Assembly (NCBI GenBank): GCA_029962745.1
Contig: CM057161.1
Coordinates: 8,974,638-9,038,637, forward strand
Origin: Echinometra lucunter
Lineage: Eukaryota > Echinodermata > Echinoidea > Camarodonta > Echinometridae
Direction: 5' to 3'
DNA: 64,000 nt
Shown here: positions 23,961 through 37,116 of the stretch, piece by piece
Layout: the number at the start of each line of letters is the position of its first letter
Position numbering within the stretch: the stretch's first letter is position 1
Program-made: the position numbers and the translations under genes
Notes under the pieces: generated by a model
Told to the model about the DNA's origin: nothing
The model's database searches: none
The model's input: the letters and a program-made list of their open reading frames with translations, nothing else

Positions 23961-26172
23961 TGCCATTTTGATTGCCACTATGAAGTGTGTGAAGGCAGTA
24001 GACGCATACTCAAGCCGTTATAAATAACGTTTTCACTGTCCATTTCAGTCGTTTGCTATAATTTCTGTAAGATGTTACTCCATCGCGGCGTAATCAAGTC
24101 AATTACTGCCCTAGTCGGTGACGCAGTACTGCGTCAGGCAAATGATGCGCCGCATACCAGGACCGGGTCAAAAGATGGGATAGGTTAATTGCAGCTGACG
24201 TTGGGACCGAGTCGATGACTTCACGGTCATTTGTACCTCATAAACATAATAAAAGAATGATATCGTTCAAGAAATTATCGCAAAATGAACTGGCGTATGA
24301 GTAGATTAGCGCAAGTAATGACACACTCGAAATGACGCACCGTAAGCCTTGAATACAAAGGCTTGTCATGCTTGTGCCTTTTAAATTACGGTCGGGGAGA
24401 TGAGCGCCGACGAACCCTTAAAGCCGCTGCTACATGCAGCTTCAACTCCTAATCGATATGACTTGTGGACGATTATTTACCTGCCATGTCATACTTCAAT
24501 TCCGTTAAGTGGTGGGCCGGGACTGCACCGATTGAACCTGTTCGGGTTCGTCACTTTTCCCCCTTCACTCCTTCAATCACGTCATTGTGACGTCATACCC
24601 TGTGACACAGTGGGATGTCAAGGGAATTATGGGTCATCATGGCAAGAGATAAGAGGATAAAACGAAGGAAAGGGAGAAAGATATAAAGAAAGGGACAACA
24701 GGAGATTGGGAAATATGGAGATTAGGGAGATTGGTGCAGAGGGTTAGGATAGGATAAGCCTTTTACGTGTTAGCAACCCCTCGTTAGCAAAGTACACGGC
24801 GAATCATGGCAGTGCATTTTGATTAGGTGGTTTTATCAACAAAAGATCAACATAGGTAAAAATGAATGAGAAGAAGCGAATCTATGCAATATCTATATTT
24901 AATAAAATCTGTCAAGCCGTTTAAGACATAGATGACCAAGAGTCACACAGCAGCTGTGATTTTGGAAAATATCATTTTCGTTTTATGTAGTTATATTTGG
25001 GTCGCTTTGTCCACGTTCTTCTATCTGTAAAGGTCAACTATCTTATTTTCTTTTTCTACCCCTCCTACTGCACAATCATGCCTTTTATTGTTTATCATTT
25101 TTCCTGAGGGGTAATATATAAGTGGCAGTAAGACAATTTAATGTTATGTATTACACTAAGCATACAGAAATGATTACGTTCGTTTAAACAAAAAAAACAA
25201 AGTAAGTGGAAAACGTGGAATAACGTATGATAGACAGTATTATCAAAACAAATACATATCACTTACATGATTTATTCATAAATTTTATTGTTAAAGGGGT
25301 ACAGTCGTCTCCTCACGTGACCAATACAGAGACGCACAATGAGGCAGACAGAAGCCCACATTCCAGACGAAGTGAGTTTCTTTACAAATTAATTCTGAAT
25401 AAGAATATTGATATTATAGGCCAGACAGTCGCTGGCTCATTGTACAAAATAATAATACAATGTTTTCTAAATTTGAAAAAAAAAATGAAATTGGGACCAC
25501 TTTCATACTGTATTGAATACCAAATTTATAGAGCGTTTTGTTAATACTGTATGACTTTAAAGAGACGAGTAAGATTTGGCGAAAGTGAAACAATATGAAT
25601 TGGCCTTTTTATCTAACCTGATTCTTGGAATATAAAGTCTAGCAGTAGTATTGTCATCATGTTGACAGAAAACGAATCGTTCTTGAAATGTCCTTTTTTT
25701 CTAATATGACGAGAAATGTTTTAAAGTTTTTGATAAAATTGGCTACCACTTGATTTTATCTGTTTATAGTCCCGAATGTCCACCCCACCCCCCCGTGTGC
25801 AGTGCTTTTACTTTTTTATTTCAACAGCAAGGTAAAACTGATTTTTAAAAAAAATCATTTTAATGATTCTAAAAATGATTATGCTAAAATGATTATTTTG
25901 CTCCACAGTTTTTCTCTGCGTAAAACTTTACGTAATAAAAATGACGTGCATCATTAGTGAAACATTTTGAATGCGATAATTTTAAGGGGAAAAAATGAAA
26001 CAAGAAAACTTCACCTAGGGTAGACGGTGGTCATTCGCAGCGAAGTAAAAGGGTATTAAGGAATATTTAGAAAGGTCACAAAAGGCAAGCTAAAGCCATT
26101 GACCTGCTTGACAAAGCCCTTTGGCTTAAGACTCGAAAGCTCTAGGAATCCAGTTTAACCCGAATAATATCC

Positions 26173-26726
26173 CTCTTGACCAGCTCTTAGGTAGATGAGT
26201 GGGCGTTACTCACTGAGCTAGCCCTCGAGGGTGTGTGCCCTAACCTGGGTGACCAAGAAATCTTGGTGACAGGCACTGTATCATTGGATTTTAGGAAGGA
26301 GAAGAGTTGGGACATCTTTGAAAGTTGACGGGATTTAGATTTATTTGTTAAAGAGAAGGAAGATACAGCTGAAATTCGACATTCATTTTTGAAGAATACG
26401 TTATCAAAAACGGATAAACACTGAATTACGTAGTTTATCTATCAAAAGAATGGGGGAAAGCACAGATTTGTAGAAACAGTTTAAGAAATAACGAAACAAA
26501 TTCAAATGGCAACACAGAGATATATATGACATGTAAGAAGGCCATCGAGCAAGTAAAAACATTTGCCTTGACATTAGTAAGACGGGGTAAACATAACCCC
26601 AAATAATACTTAGGTCTCTTGACCAGCTCTCAGCTAAATTACAGGACGTCACTTGTCATAAAGCTTTTCCTCAGGTGTGTGTACTAATCTGGGTGAACAA
26701 CAAGAAACTTGCTTGGTATTGAGCAG
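26173..26726. repeat. Diverged direct duplication (units at 26173-26283 and 26615-26726)
   Basis: Both units share in order TCTTGACCAGCTCT, a GTGTGTRY stretch, CTAAYCTGGGTGA and CAAGAAAYTTG-like sequence. No coding role was seen. The repeat family is unknown. Confidence 0.5.
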
Positions 26727-28318
26727 TTGAGGAGATTAGTATGTATCCTTGCTCTACTTTTCAACTAGTTTCGAATAATAGGATGAAGTGGTATCGTTCC
26801 CTGATATTTCAGCATGGTTCATTGAGAACAATCTCCTGTATTTCAAGAGCATTTCGTTTGGTATAGATCTAATTTCAGCCACGGGGGTCAATATAGCATT
26901 CATTTCATATTCGTATTGAGGCGTTCTCATGAAAGTACAATATAACACTTCATTGGCGGGAAATAGGCATGGAACATAAAAAAAAAAGAAGAAATTGTTC
27001 CAAAGATGATTAAATGTTCACGAAGACATATATGTATCAGTTATCAGGGTTTATGAAACATGCATGGAAACATGCTAACCGCATTTTCAACTCCCAAAGT
27101 ATATTAAGTCTGAAGATTACTCCTCAGCTATGATGATCCCTTTTAAATCCCCTTGAGCCAAAATCCCTCATTTTCTAAATGGATGATACTGTATGTATGT
27201 AGGGCAACTGCCACAATCTTCTCTGGTTAAGTAATTGTATTTCTATCCCCTTATATTCTTTGCATGATTTATAACACGCCACGATGATTGAAATATTTAT
27301 TATTCCTGTAACTGTACTCTATTGATCCTCCTAATAGCATTTTGAAGTTTGACTGATATTCGAAAGAAGCAAATTATCAGGGCATACAACTATTTAATGC
27401 AATTGCTAATTATAAATTTTAACGATCACCGATGCTTCATGTAAGTGACACGCATGTTTTTGTTTGGCGTTGATCAGTGCTATGCACAAGGGGATATATA
27501 TATATATATAAAAAAAAAAGTGAATAACGATATATTGCTAAAAAATTATCCTGCATATGAATCAGCTTAAAAGCTAATTGCTACAATGTGATGCTTTGTT
27601 TGCTGTTGCCTGTTTTAAAACCTGACTATGAAATATTAAAATCTTTATAAATTTAAAGTAATGGTTAATGTCGCCAAGGAGTTATAAAACTGGCTTCTCG
27701 GTGTAGCGATGTTGGGGGCATAATCTTTGACGGAGGAAGGACTAATCATCCTTAGGTTACATCGTATTGATAAGTTTTGCGAGTTACACCTTCTTGCCAC
27801 AGAGCGCTTTAAATCATGATGTATGAACAATAAATTTATCGCCAGCGTTTAGCTTTAAACACAGCCAATGACAACCGGTATTGAATGAAGTAAGCCAAAT
27901 AACTCAAGCGTGCGTTGACACACTGTAGATGTCAGCAGGTTAGGAATGGCTTTCCAAAGGAACAGTTGTGTAAACCTTTGTCTAAGGAACCTTGTTCCTG
28001 CTGAATGATGCCCATGCAATTCAGCTTCATTCTCTTATGACATTGAACCATGTGGAGCTGGATGTTGTTAACATGAAAATGCAGTATGTGAAGGTAGGGG
28101 CATTCCGCTATCATGTTCTTGCACCCTTGGCGTGTTAACGACACTGTCAGATGATATTTGTAAATTGGAACTGGCGCCAGGCGCTGAGCAGAAATGTTCA
28201 AGCTTTAAGACTGACAGTGAGTGAATGACTTCCTTAGGCAATGACTTAAGCCAGTTGAATTGAGAAATAAGGCAGTGAAGTACTAATGAAATTTGTTTCA
28301 TGATGTAGGCAGCAGTAG

Positions 28319-28494
28319 TAGTAGAAGAAGTCGAATTCGAAGTTGTGGTGTCATGTTTATAATGATTACATCATCATTATCATCATCTTCATCATCATCA
28401 TCATACCATCATCATCATCATCATCATCATCGTAATTAGCTTTGTCATCGTCAAAAAAAGCAGCAGCATTAGCAGTGCAGTGGTAGTAGTATTG

Positions 28495-28531
<37 letters not shown>

Positions 28532-28740
28532 CAGTAGTAGCAGTAGTAGTAGTAGAGGTAGTAGTAATAGTAGTAGCAGTAGTAGCAGTAGTAGTAGCAG
28601 TAGTAGTAGTAGTAGTAGTAGCAGTAGTAGCAGTAGTAGCAGTAGTAGCAGTAGTAGCAGTAGTAGCAGTAGTAGCAGTAGTAGCAGTAGTAGCAGTAGT
28701 AGCAGTAGTAGTAGTAGTAGTACAAGTACTAGTAGTAATT

Positions 28741-28782
<42 letters not shown>

Positions 28783-28788
28783 ATTGTT

Positions 28789-28827
<39 letters not shown>

Positions 28828-28830
28828 ATT

Positions 28831-28869
<39 letters not shown>

Positions 28870-28872
28870 ATT

Positions 28873-28905
<33 letters not shown>

Positions 28906-28917
28906 ATTGTTGTTGTT

Positions 28918-28951
<34 letters not shown>

Positions 28952-28965
28952 AAGTAGTAGTAGCA
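28319..28965. repeat. (AGT)n trinucleotide array, about 650 bp
   Basis: The + strand is almost entirely AGT units. A middle section of alternating AGTAGC gives a six-base higher-order period, and the right section is interrupted regularly by AATTGT. It is preceded by a TCA-rich stretch (28360-28435). The poly-Val, poly-Tyr and poly-Asn open frames are artefacts. Confidence 0.97.
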
Positions 28966-30369
28966 GAGAAGAAGGGAAGTCACAGTAGGATTTTGTTTAG
29001 CGTGTTTTTAGAAGTGACAGTAGTATACAAGGGCTGTTAGTGAAATATATGTAACTAATATTAATATGGCTACCATGCTTTAGATTTGATGGCATTTTTC
29101 GTCCAGCAACCTTTTTTGGTTCCCAAACCACCTTCAATGATAATTTTTGTGGTAATTCATCCCGCTCCTTACCCCCACTCTCTTTTTTTTTCATGATAAA
29201 AAGCCACCAAACTTTCTCACATCTTCCCTCTACCGTCACCACCACCACCTCCTCCCCTTACCCCATGGGACCCTCACTCATCTTGCGGTGGTGGTGTTTG
29301 CGGGTTGGCGGATACTTCGTACCTTACCGTCAAGACGGGATGCTGTAGTCGACGGCGCCGCCGCCGCCAACTCGGGCTCCCCTCAAGATCCAAGACAAAT
29401 ACTCCCCCGTCTCCTCTTGGGACAATCGCTCCGTGACAATTTCTCTATTCTCCGCAACATTCTTCCACACAAGAAAAACTCCTCAATCAATAATCGCGAG
29501 AGGGCGAGATGGGAGCGGCATCTTTCTTTTCATATTCCTTTTGCACCTTTGTTGTGTGCAAACGCTCTTTACACAACTCCTTTTACCACGAGTCTCCTTG
29601 CTCTCTCGAAAGTTTCCATATTCAGCGATCACGTACTTGTATAAAACGAAAGAATGGCAGAGACGACAAGGGAGGGGGCCTTGAGAAGGGCTCTCAGATT
29701 TAGATATGATATGTATTAATAACCGGGTCTTTAAAGCATTTGCATTCTTTCTGTATATTCCCTAGGGTATCGACTACAATATCCACCCTTCTTTGAAATT
29801 GAGACTGATAACTGACTTTAATTCTTAGCTTCAGCACGTTCAGTGGCTGAACTTTCTTTCAATTTCTTAATAATCATTTTTATGTTTTGCTCTCAACTTA
29901 GAAGGGCATTTCCAATTTTAAAAGACATTTTTTTTTTCTTGGATGCTATCGTGGCAATTTGCAGTGTAAGTCCTTCGACTGCCATAATTTCGCATCAGTT
30001 AACGATGTCTAACCTCAGACACATTTCCGTAGAAGGATTATAACAGCCAGTGTCTTGACAAACTTCTCAAAATTGGGGTTCTTATGCATGGTTTCACCAC
30101 TTTTCATATAAGACAGAGAGCGTACTCAGTAAACTTCACTAACGGCATCAAGAAAAATATATGTATCCACCATTTGATTATCATGATTATGGAAACTCTC
30201 CAGTTCATCTCAAAATTGTTTTTTTTTCCACTTTCGTTCCCTTAATCAGTTAACTGCATTGCTGTCAAAAAGAACAAAACATGTTACAGTTTGTTTGTTT
30301 GTTGTTGATTTTACTCTTATATTTACAAAGGGCTTATACCTGTTGTGCAAATTCATGTTATTCTTTCAG

Positions 30370-30522
30370 GTGAATACCCTCGACTGGCACTGACTTTTAG
30401 GATCAAGCGAAATGTAGGCTTCTTCTTCCTTCAAACGTACCTTCCATCCATCTTACTGGTCATGCTGTCCTGGGTGTCCTTCTGGATCAATCATGAGGCA
30501 ACGTCAGCCAGGGTTTCCTTGG
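30370..30522 (+). CDS. GABRB: GABA-A receptor beta-like subunit, 153-bp exon (TM1, start of TM2)
   Basis: Acceptor TTATTCTTTCAG|GTGAATAC, donor TTGG|GTAAGG. It encodes [16 protein letters not shown], then TM1 ([20 protein letters not shown]), then [15 protein letters not shown], the entry to the pore. The ARV sequence before TM2 is the signature of anion-selective (GABA/glycine) channels, as opposed to the glutamate ring of cation channels. [11 protein letters not shown] is closest in my memory to LCCH3-type and GABRB subunits. The open frame continues past the donor to 30605, but that is intron. The length of 153 bp is the conserved size. Confidence 0.96.
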
Positions 30523-30762
30523 GTAAGGACAGATCATATTGGCCATTGATTAAGAATTTATGGTACCTATCAAAAGGCAGAGCCAATTTGGAACGCAGCT
30601 TTTAACGTCTTTCCCGCTTAGCGTCTTATCCTCTCCGATCCTCCAGTTTCTTTGTAGACAAAACAAGGGGGGATAGGGAAAGCCAATGTAAAATAACGGT
30701 CGGGGAGAAGACGATCAAAGACGCGGGACGAGACTTTTGATGCGGCCTAATTTAAAAACGTT

Positions 30763-31100
30763 TGAGGTGGTGTAGTGGTTCATTCACTTGACTCTCGATC
30801 AAAGGGTTGTTGGTTCGAATGCCAGCCCGGCACTAACGTCTTTTGGCAAGACATTGATCCATATTTGCACTCTCCACCCAGGTGTTAAATGGGTACCCGG
30901 CTGGATGCGAGCGTCAGTGTAGTCCGATTGGCATGTGTGCGCTTGTAAAATGGCGCTAGGCCGGAAAACTCCCCAGGGAGTGGAGATGGTGCACTTTATG
31001 AATGTGAACCACGATTGAATCCAATGAGCGGGGTAATAATAATGACATGTAAAACGCTTAGAAACGTACAGCATTAAGCGCTATATGAATATAACCATTA
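30763..31100 (+). repeat. tRNA-derived SINE, about 340 bp
   Basis: The tRNA-like head has an A box (GGTGTAGTGGTTCA) at about 30769-30783 and a B box (GGTTCGAATGCC) at about 30812-30823. The body includes GTTAAATGGGTACCCGGC, and the tail TTAAGCGCTATATGAATATAA is followed by an AT-rich end. This is the classic layout of an RNA polymerase III-promoted SINE. The GCGCTATAT tail recurs near 9110, 54990 and 63100. Confidence 0.8.
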
Positions 31101-31143
31101 TTTGCTATCATTAGTAATAGCACAGTTAGTATTTCCACGTTAA

Positions 31144-31551
31144 CCCATTCGTGACAGAGGGTCCGCATTATGTGGTTTGGTTTAGTAACTTTTGATGCAG
31201 AGCCCTAAAAATCATACCAAATACATAAGCAGAAAGAACAAAAAATTCTACACTTACTGTGCCCATTTTCGTTGCATCAATATTTGATGTTTGATGCTGA
31301 ATTTTTTAAAAAGGAAAATAAGCATTAAAATCCTTAAATTGGCAATGCGATGAAAATGTTAAATTTACCTTTTTTCCTGCAAATTGGCAACTTTATGACT
31401 TTTCATCATACATTCAGTCAATTTATATTTATTTCAGATACATGATGTTTTATAAGAAAAATGTAGCAACAAAAGAAAAATGTTGGTGTTGCCAATTTGA
31501 AAAATAAAAGCTGATCAAATTAGGCTTTAAATAATTCCTGTCACGAATGGG
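31144..31551 (-). mobile_element. piggyBac-like MITE, copy 2 (408 bp, TTAA flanks)
   Basis: Starts CCCATTCGTGACAG and ends CTGTCACGAATGGG, with TTAA on each side (31140-31143, 31552-31555). It is the reverse complement of copy 1 at 18521-18924 with moderate divergence, including the shared TTCAAATTGGCAACACCAAC (seen as its complement here). Confidence 0.9.
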
Positions 31552-31937
31552 TTAAAGCCTCACAGTTTTATCTGTATGGAATAAAATGTATGGGACAAAT
31601 GGAGCCATTGATTTAGAAACCACTGTAACTAAACGGATAAATGATGAGCTGAAATCGGATTCGCAAGAGGAGATTGCGAATCTTTTGAAGAAGTAGCACA
31701 TCCATTTGAATTGTCGAGCCATATTCTCATGTTATGTGATGACATTTTAGAGCCTGTGTATTGTGCTATTTTTCAAGTGGATAAAATATTGCCTTTCTAA
31801 CTGGAAAGATCAATGTAGCCTGACCGTAAAGAAGAATGTGATTATGCGTTATAGTTTTCGCAACTCGAACGCACTGAGTGGACTCATTGTTCATGGTGTT
31901 CGCTCTGTGATGAATGTTTACTGTGGTCCTCTCATTC

Positions 31938-32000
31938 CATTGTGGTGTTACATTGTGGTGTTACATTGTGGTGTTACATTGTGGTGTTACATTGTGGTAG
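31938..32000. repeat. 12-bp tandem repeat TTACATTGTGGTG-like
   Basis: About five copies of TGTGGTGTTACAT, with the last drifting to GTAGTACAAT. The motif is related in style to the CACAGTG repeats elsewhere in the window. Confidence 0.85.
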
Positions 32001-35000
32001 TACAATGTGGGGTTATCACATCGAAATTGTTTTTTGTGTTTGTTTGATTGTTCGTTTGTTTGGGTGATTTTCTGACTGCTAAGAAAGCATGACTGCTGAA
32101 ATATAAAAGCATGTAACTGTTTCATAATTCTATATCTGTTTCATTATGATGCATCCACACTTGTCGATACAGTAGTTCCACTTTTTAACACAAGTTTTGA
32201 TTATTTGTACAATGCAGACTTCGACAGAACTGCAAACAATTTTTTCTCGGGCATGTTTTGTCATTGTTATACACCTTCTTTCGAAACTGAGGCCACAATA
32301 AAAATGCTGATGAAATAAGGAGAATCACCTTTTGATTAAAAACAAACAAACAAACAAACAAAAAACTTTGAAAATTTTCTTAACATCATGAAAGTGTGTA
32401 CAGTGCTTTAAAGTTGTTGTTTTCCACTGCAGTGCTAGCCACAGTGTCATACACTTTGGCTTCGTAGAAAGTCATTCGGAAGAAGTACGTGCCACAGTAT
32501 GCTTTCAAGTTGGATTAAAACATGCTTATTGTTTGAGAGTATAATGAACACACTGTGAGCACTCAGTTAGTTAAGTAAGACACTTTACACTGCGTGATGG
32601 CTCATTTTCCTGACTTCCCTATCATGTATATCAGACGGGGAAAAACCTAGTTAGCGCAAAAAAATGATTGAACGACATCATTTGCATGCACACTTCTATG
32701 AAATCATCCCGATATAGGTTACCACTTCAGCGACACGCATTGTTCGCCTTGATACATTAGATAGAGAGGGGAGTTTCATTTCGAGCATTCATCCATCAAA
32801 TCTGTCCATTGCTTTCGTCTATGGTATCTTTGAAAGGGCATTAAAAAAAATCTTTATAGAAACACCTTTAGTAGGTACTGCTCTTGATTTTGCAATAATA
32901 ACATATATATAACAAAACATATACATGTACATGATATTAAAAAATAGAATCAACAACAAAAAATAATTCTGATTATACAGGATACAGTGGTAAAAACAAG
33001 TTTAGAACAAAATAATATTTCCATCTGTTTTCAAATGATAACAGATGGAAAACAGGGCAAAATTGTTATGTAAAATCATAGATAAATTTAGCAAGATTAC
33101 ATTCTAATAAAAAATGTATGCGGCAAATCGTTTTTTAGAATTTAGAGAAGAAAATTTCTGCATAATGGTAGTTACTGCAGAACCCTTAAATGCATTTTAC
33201 TTTTAGGTTATGGGTTCAAAGTCACCATACGATAATCAAAATAGAATTATGAGCTTATGAGCTTTTGGTGAAGGATATATTCCTTATGTCTGGCTTCCTC
33301 CAACCTCATTGAACAAGCCATTGCAGTATTGAGTCTTCCAAGAAAAAAAAATAATAATCATACCTGTTAATGACAATGTTTAATATTGGTTGATGCGAAC
33401 CATTACTACCGATCAATTTAATCATTATCGATCGCCCTTGGGGTCGCAACATCAAGGCTGTTAAAGCGCGGGAAAAGGGCAGCAACAAAATAGATTCTCT
33501 TCACGTCTGCAGTAGTCCAGTGAGCAAACAAGGCCGCCTACTTATCTCTAGCTACGTGCCACCGGTGTCTTAAAACCCTAAAATATGAATTTCTATGCCT
33601 ATTTCCCCGCCACCCCCCCCCCCTCTCCTATACTCCCCAGAGTAAGTGTTCAGCCGTTTAACGATCTCACGACCTCGAGGATGAAGTGCACCTTAAGGTC
33701 AAAGCAATCGCGGTACCCCTAACAGAGAAAAAGCAATTTCAGAGGTCCTAAGTATCTATATGTTTGTTTAAAATTGCCTTGAGGCAAAGGGAAATTCTAA
33801 AAAGGATAAACAGCAATAACAAAATCATGTGCAATGAATTTCTGGTCATGACGGTTTATTCAATTAATGCTTGTTACTATTACGAAGTAATTAAATCAGA
33901 CCTGCAGCACCCCCCCCCCCCCAAAAAAAAAAAAGATAATAATGCTATTAAGAAGTATTTATGTCTTATTGCAACTTAAACCACATTGTTTCTTTTACCA
34001 ATACAAATCGTTTCTTACCGCAACTAACCGCGTTCCTCTAACTCCAAATTACCCAACATGCCCTTCGAGAGGGAATGGACTTCATATTCGTCATGTTCAT
34101 GGAGGTGAAAATCTGACTTTTGGAAGGAGAATCAAGATTTTGATTTACTCATGATTCGTTTCAAATTGCCTTCATGGTTTGGGGTGAGTCGGAGAAGGAA
34201 GGAAATAAAGGGGACATTGATGGAAAAAACAAACAAAACAAAACATTGCATTGGAACCGAGTTGATATGTATTCGCGATTGGTAGCAATTGGCGGAATCA
34301 TTGTAACGGCACAGAGCATGTAGAGGAGGCGGGGGTGGGGGGGGGGGGGGGGTACAAGGGAATTCTTGAACGGTCGTTCACTTCCTGACTACACTTTTGA
34401 CTGTTTTCTCAGTTCAGAGACAAGGGAGCCCAAACCATTCGCCGTTACGGTGGTCAGCCTTTTAATAGAGACAAGGGGGAGGAAACATGTCCCCTGGTGG
34501 AACGGACATAATAACCTGACATTTGCTTACAGAATGTAAAAGAGAAGCTTGAGTTCTTGGAAAGGTGAAAAGACACGCTAGTTTTCTAATTGTTTTCATA
34601 TCAGTTGAAAGAATACGTCTGAAATAGCTCTTGAAAAGGGTTGCCCTTCAAAATGCGCTCATATTCGAAGTAATAAGCAGGGTGTTGATCTGAACACTTA
34701 TGCGTTTAGTCCCATATTCCCATTTCTGCCGTGTCTGTGTGCATGTGTATTTCAGTAAGATCGAAGTGGTTTCTTATTCTTTTGATATTTTGAAAATCTC
34801 AAGGTATCAGAATGTATACTGCTGAATCAATCTTCCCACGTACCTTTGAAAGAACTTCTTTCACATTGTTATCGCATGACCATGACGACAGACCTCAATT
34901 TAAGAGTCGATCCCAGCAGAATATAACATGTATAAAGTGTTTCTTTTCGGTAGCGGGGAAACATCGCATCCATAGGAGCTTACAGAAGGCTAGAAACAGT

Positions 35001-35086
35001 ACGAAATACAAATATTGTATATATGATATGATTTTATGATAATGAAGGTATTTATACATGCGCAACATAATTATACATAATTATAT

Positions 35087-35175
35087 TGTGGTTCAGTAGA
35101 TAAATCTTCGGACTTTTAACCACAAGTATGACAAGATAGGAGGTTCCAATCCCTGCCACGGCACTTCGAACTTTG
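35087..35175 (+). repeat. tRNA-like SINE head
   Basis: GTGGTTCAGTAGATAAATC resembles an A box. The CGGACTTTTAACCACAAG stretch resembles an anticodon arm, and GGTTCCAATCC (about 35143-35153) is a B box. It is followed by GGCACTTCGAACTTTGGCAAGAC, like the body of the SINE at 30763 (GGCACTAACGTCTTTTGGCAAGAC). It is probably a 5' part of a related SINE. Confidence 0.6.
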
Positions 35176-35336
35176 GCAAGACCCTTTCTCTTTCTCTGTA
35201 ATCTGCGGCTCCTCCCCATTCTCACACCGGATTCCTTCTGATGACGCTTGATATTTTGTCTATGACGATTTAATATACTAACATATTTTCTTATTATTGC
35301 CATCATGTCTTTGGTGTGCCCACACGACATCCACTA

Positions 35337-35363
35337 GGGGGGGGGGGGGGGGGGGGGGGGGGG
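35337..35363. repeat. 27-base poly-G run
   Basis: Uninterrupted G run followed by TGGGTGGGG. It is prone to sequencing errors and G-quadruplex formation. Confidence 0.95.
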
Positions 35364-36474
35364 TGGGTGGGGAATCGCCTCCTTTTTTGTAACATATACT
35401 GTATTATTACTGTGTATATTGTGTACTGTTTCAGAAGGAAATAAGTGTAAGAAATTTGGAATGAATTTCAAAATATATCTTCTTCTTATCTCGTCCGTTT
35501 CACCCTATTCTTCTCCCACTTTCTTGCGCTCCCCCCCCCCCCATTTTCTTCCCCGCCCCTTTCTTTTACCATTTTACTCGAAGGGAGAGGGGGAAGCGTT
35601 CTTCTATGCCCCATGTAGCTATGCTCCTGCGGTGGTGTGAATGACCCAGTAGACAGTACGAAGCGGGTTAATCCGCTCCATCGCACAACTTGGGAATCAA
35701 AAGAAAACATTCGCGTTGATACTCTCATCAGAACTTGTAATGATGATCGAAATTATAGACAGGGAAATGTCGGGCGATATGGGGGCATGACAAAAATATC
35801 CATATGTAGAGAAATTACACTAGGCACCTGCTCGACGAGAAACGGGAAATTAAAGAACGGCAGCAAAGGAAATCAGGTAACCCTAAGGGGATGAGCTCAG
35901 TCATGTCTGAAAGAAGTTCCTTGATGGGGATAGAGAACTATTGTCGCGCCTTGGGGTTAGGTAACCCCTGTCAGCATGGCGGGCCATATTTCGCGCTTGG
36001 GTTGTCTAATGCTGGCCCGAATCCCGTCGAAAATATCATTTAATTTGGCCATGCGTGTAATGATAAGCCGCTTCAGTGGGTGCGATCTGCCAAAAGTCGG
36101 TTGTTCCGATATTTCTGTGACAATTGCATTCAGTATTAAGACAAAGATGAACTTCTGTCTATATCCATTCATTTCGCCAGACGTCAAAGCAAAACTTTGT
36201 CATACTTTCGTCTAGTTTTCTTTAGTCATTTTTTTTTAATTCTTTTTTTTTTTTGACTCAGATCAATTCTGAATTTAAGGTAAAATTAAAAGCAAAGCAC
36301 CAACCTACCAGCAAGAAAAATAAACATCATGAATATGTTATAATCCAGCATTATATCTTCTCTCGGCTCGCAGGTTGATTGCAACATTTTTTTCCACGCA
36401 TCTGCAAATATTAACGAATATGATTATCCTCGTGTGGCGTCCTGTGATAAAGTTTGGTAATATTTTCTTTTAAC

Positions 36475-36545
36475 CCAGGGAAGCCACATAACACCATTAT
36501 TAACCAGTGCTTTTCCTGCGGACCCTGCTATCATTACCCAAAACT
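36475..36545. repeat. SINE fragment related to 10775-11028
   Basis: ACCAGTGCTTTTCCTGCGG and CCCTGCTATCATTACCCAA match in order the GTTGCTTTTCCTGAGG and CCTGCATTCATTATTACCCAA stretch of the SINE near 10830-10870. Only this internal part is present. Confidence 0.5.
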
Positions 36546-36587
36546 TTGCCAGAAACACATTAAAGGAGAATGAAACCCTGAAAGAAA

Positions 36588-37116
36588 ATTATTTTTTAAT
36601 GAAAAGAGGGGATAGAGTGAAGTAAAGTTCCATCAAAAACGGTTACGACATGAGAAAGTTATGAAAGTTTGAAAAGTTCAATTTACTTTTTACGCGATCC
36701 TCAAATTTGCAATGTTGCTTCAAAATGGCAGGTTTAGAAGGACAACTGTCAATATGTTTTGTACACAAAATTTCATATTTTCTCCATTATCTCTGAAGTG
36801 CGGCTTGTCTCCTTCTTAGCTCAAGATATATCATGGGAAAATGTATTTGACACAACATACATGTTGAGTTCACAAAGATACAAGCAACATCTATAGAGAG
36901 AATGGACACTGATGGAGGAAAATTGAAAATTTGTGTACAAAACGTACTGAGAGTTGTCCTTCTGCCATTTTTAAGCAACATTGCCAATTTGAGGATCGCC
37001 ATAGAAAGTAAACTGAGACTTTTAAACTTTCATAACTTTTTCATTTCGTTACCGTTTTTGTTGGAAGTTTCTTAAAATTGCTTCTCTCTATCCTCTCTTT
37101 TCATTAAAACAACGAT
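36588..37116. mobile_element. Large palindromic (foldback) element, arms about 210 bp
   Basis: The left arm (36588-36800) and right arm (36903-37116) are reverse complements with scattered substitutions. The outer motif is TTTTAATGAAAAGAGGGGAT. Inner shared motifs are GATCCTCAAATTTGCAATG and GAAGGACAACTGTCAA. About 100 bases separate the arms. It lies just before the TM2/TM3 exon and could form a strong hairpin in the transcript. It is a non-autonomous foldback transposon. Confidence 0.85.

Larger units (their letters stand above)
20456..30369 (+). other. Intron after the 138-bp exon (9.9 kb)
   Basis: Starts GTAAGT and ends TATTCTTTCAG. It holds back-to-back MITEs (20534-21817), further MITEs at 22578-23045 and 23810-23960, a perfect hairpin (23175-23237), a diverged duplication (26173-26726) and a 650-bp AGT array (28319-28965). 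Segments 24000-26170, 26730-28300 and 28970-30369 show no recognisable gene. The stretch near 29280-29680 is locally GC-richer with two overlapping open frames (118 and 83 codons) that I do not recognise. Confidence 0.85.

Noticed and set aside
28366..29040. Poly-Val, poly-Tyr and poly-Asn frames of up to 186 codons
   Set aside because: They are translations of the AGT trinucleotide array in different frames.
29288..29684. Two overlapping frames (118 and 83 codons) in GC-richer DNA
   Set aside because: No recognisable motif, no splice context that links them to the receptor; not supported as genes.
30763..30835. Functional tRNA gene
   Set aside because: The A and B boxes are present, but the head is joined to a SINE body and tail and does not fold as a complete tRNA.
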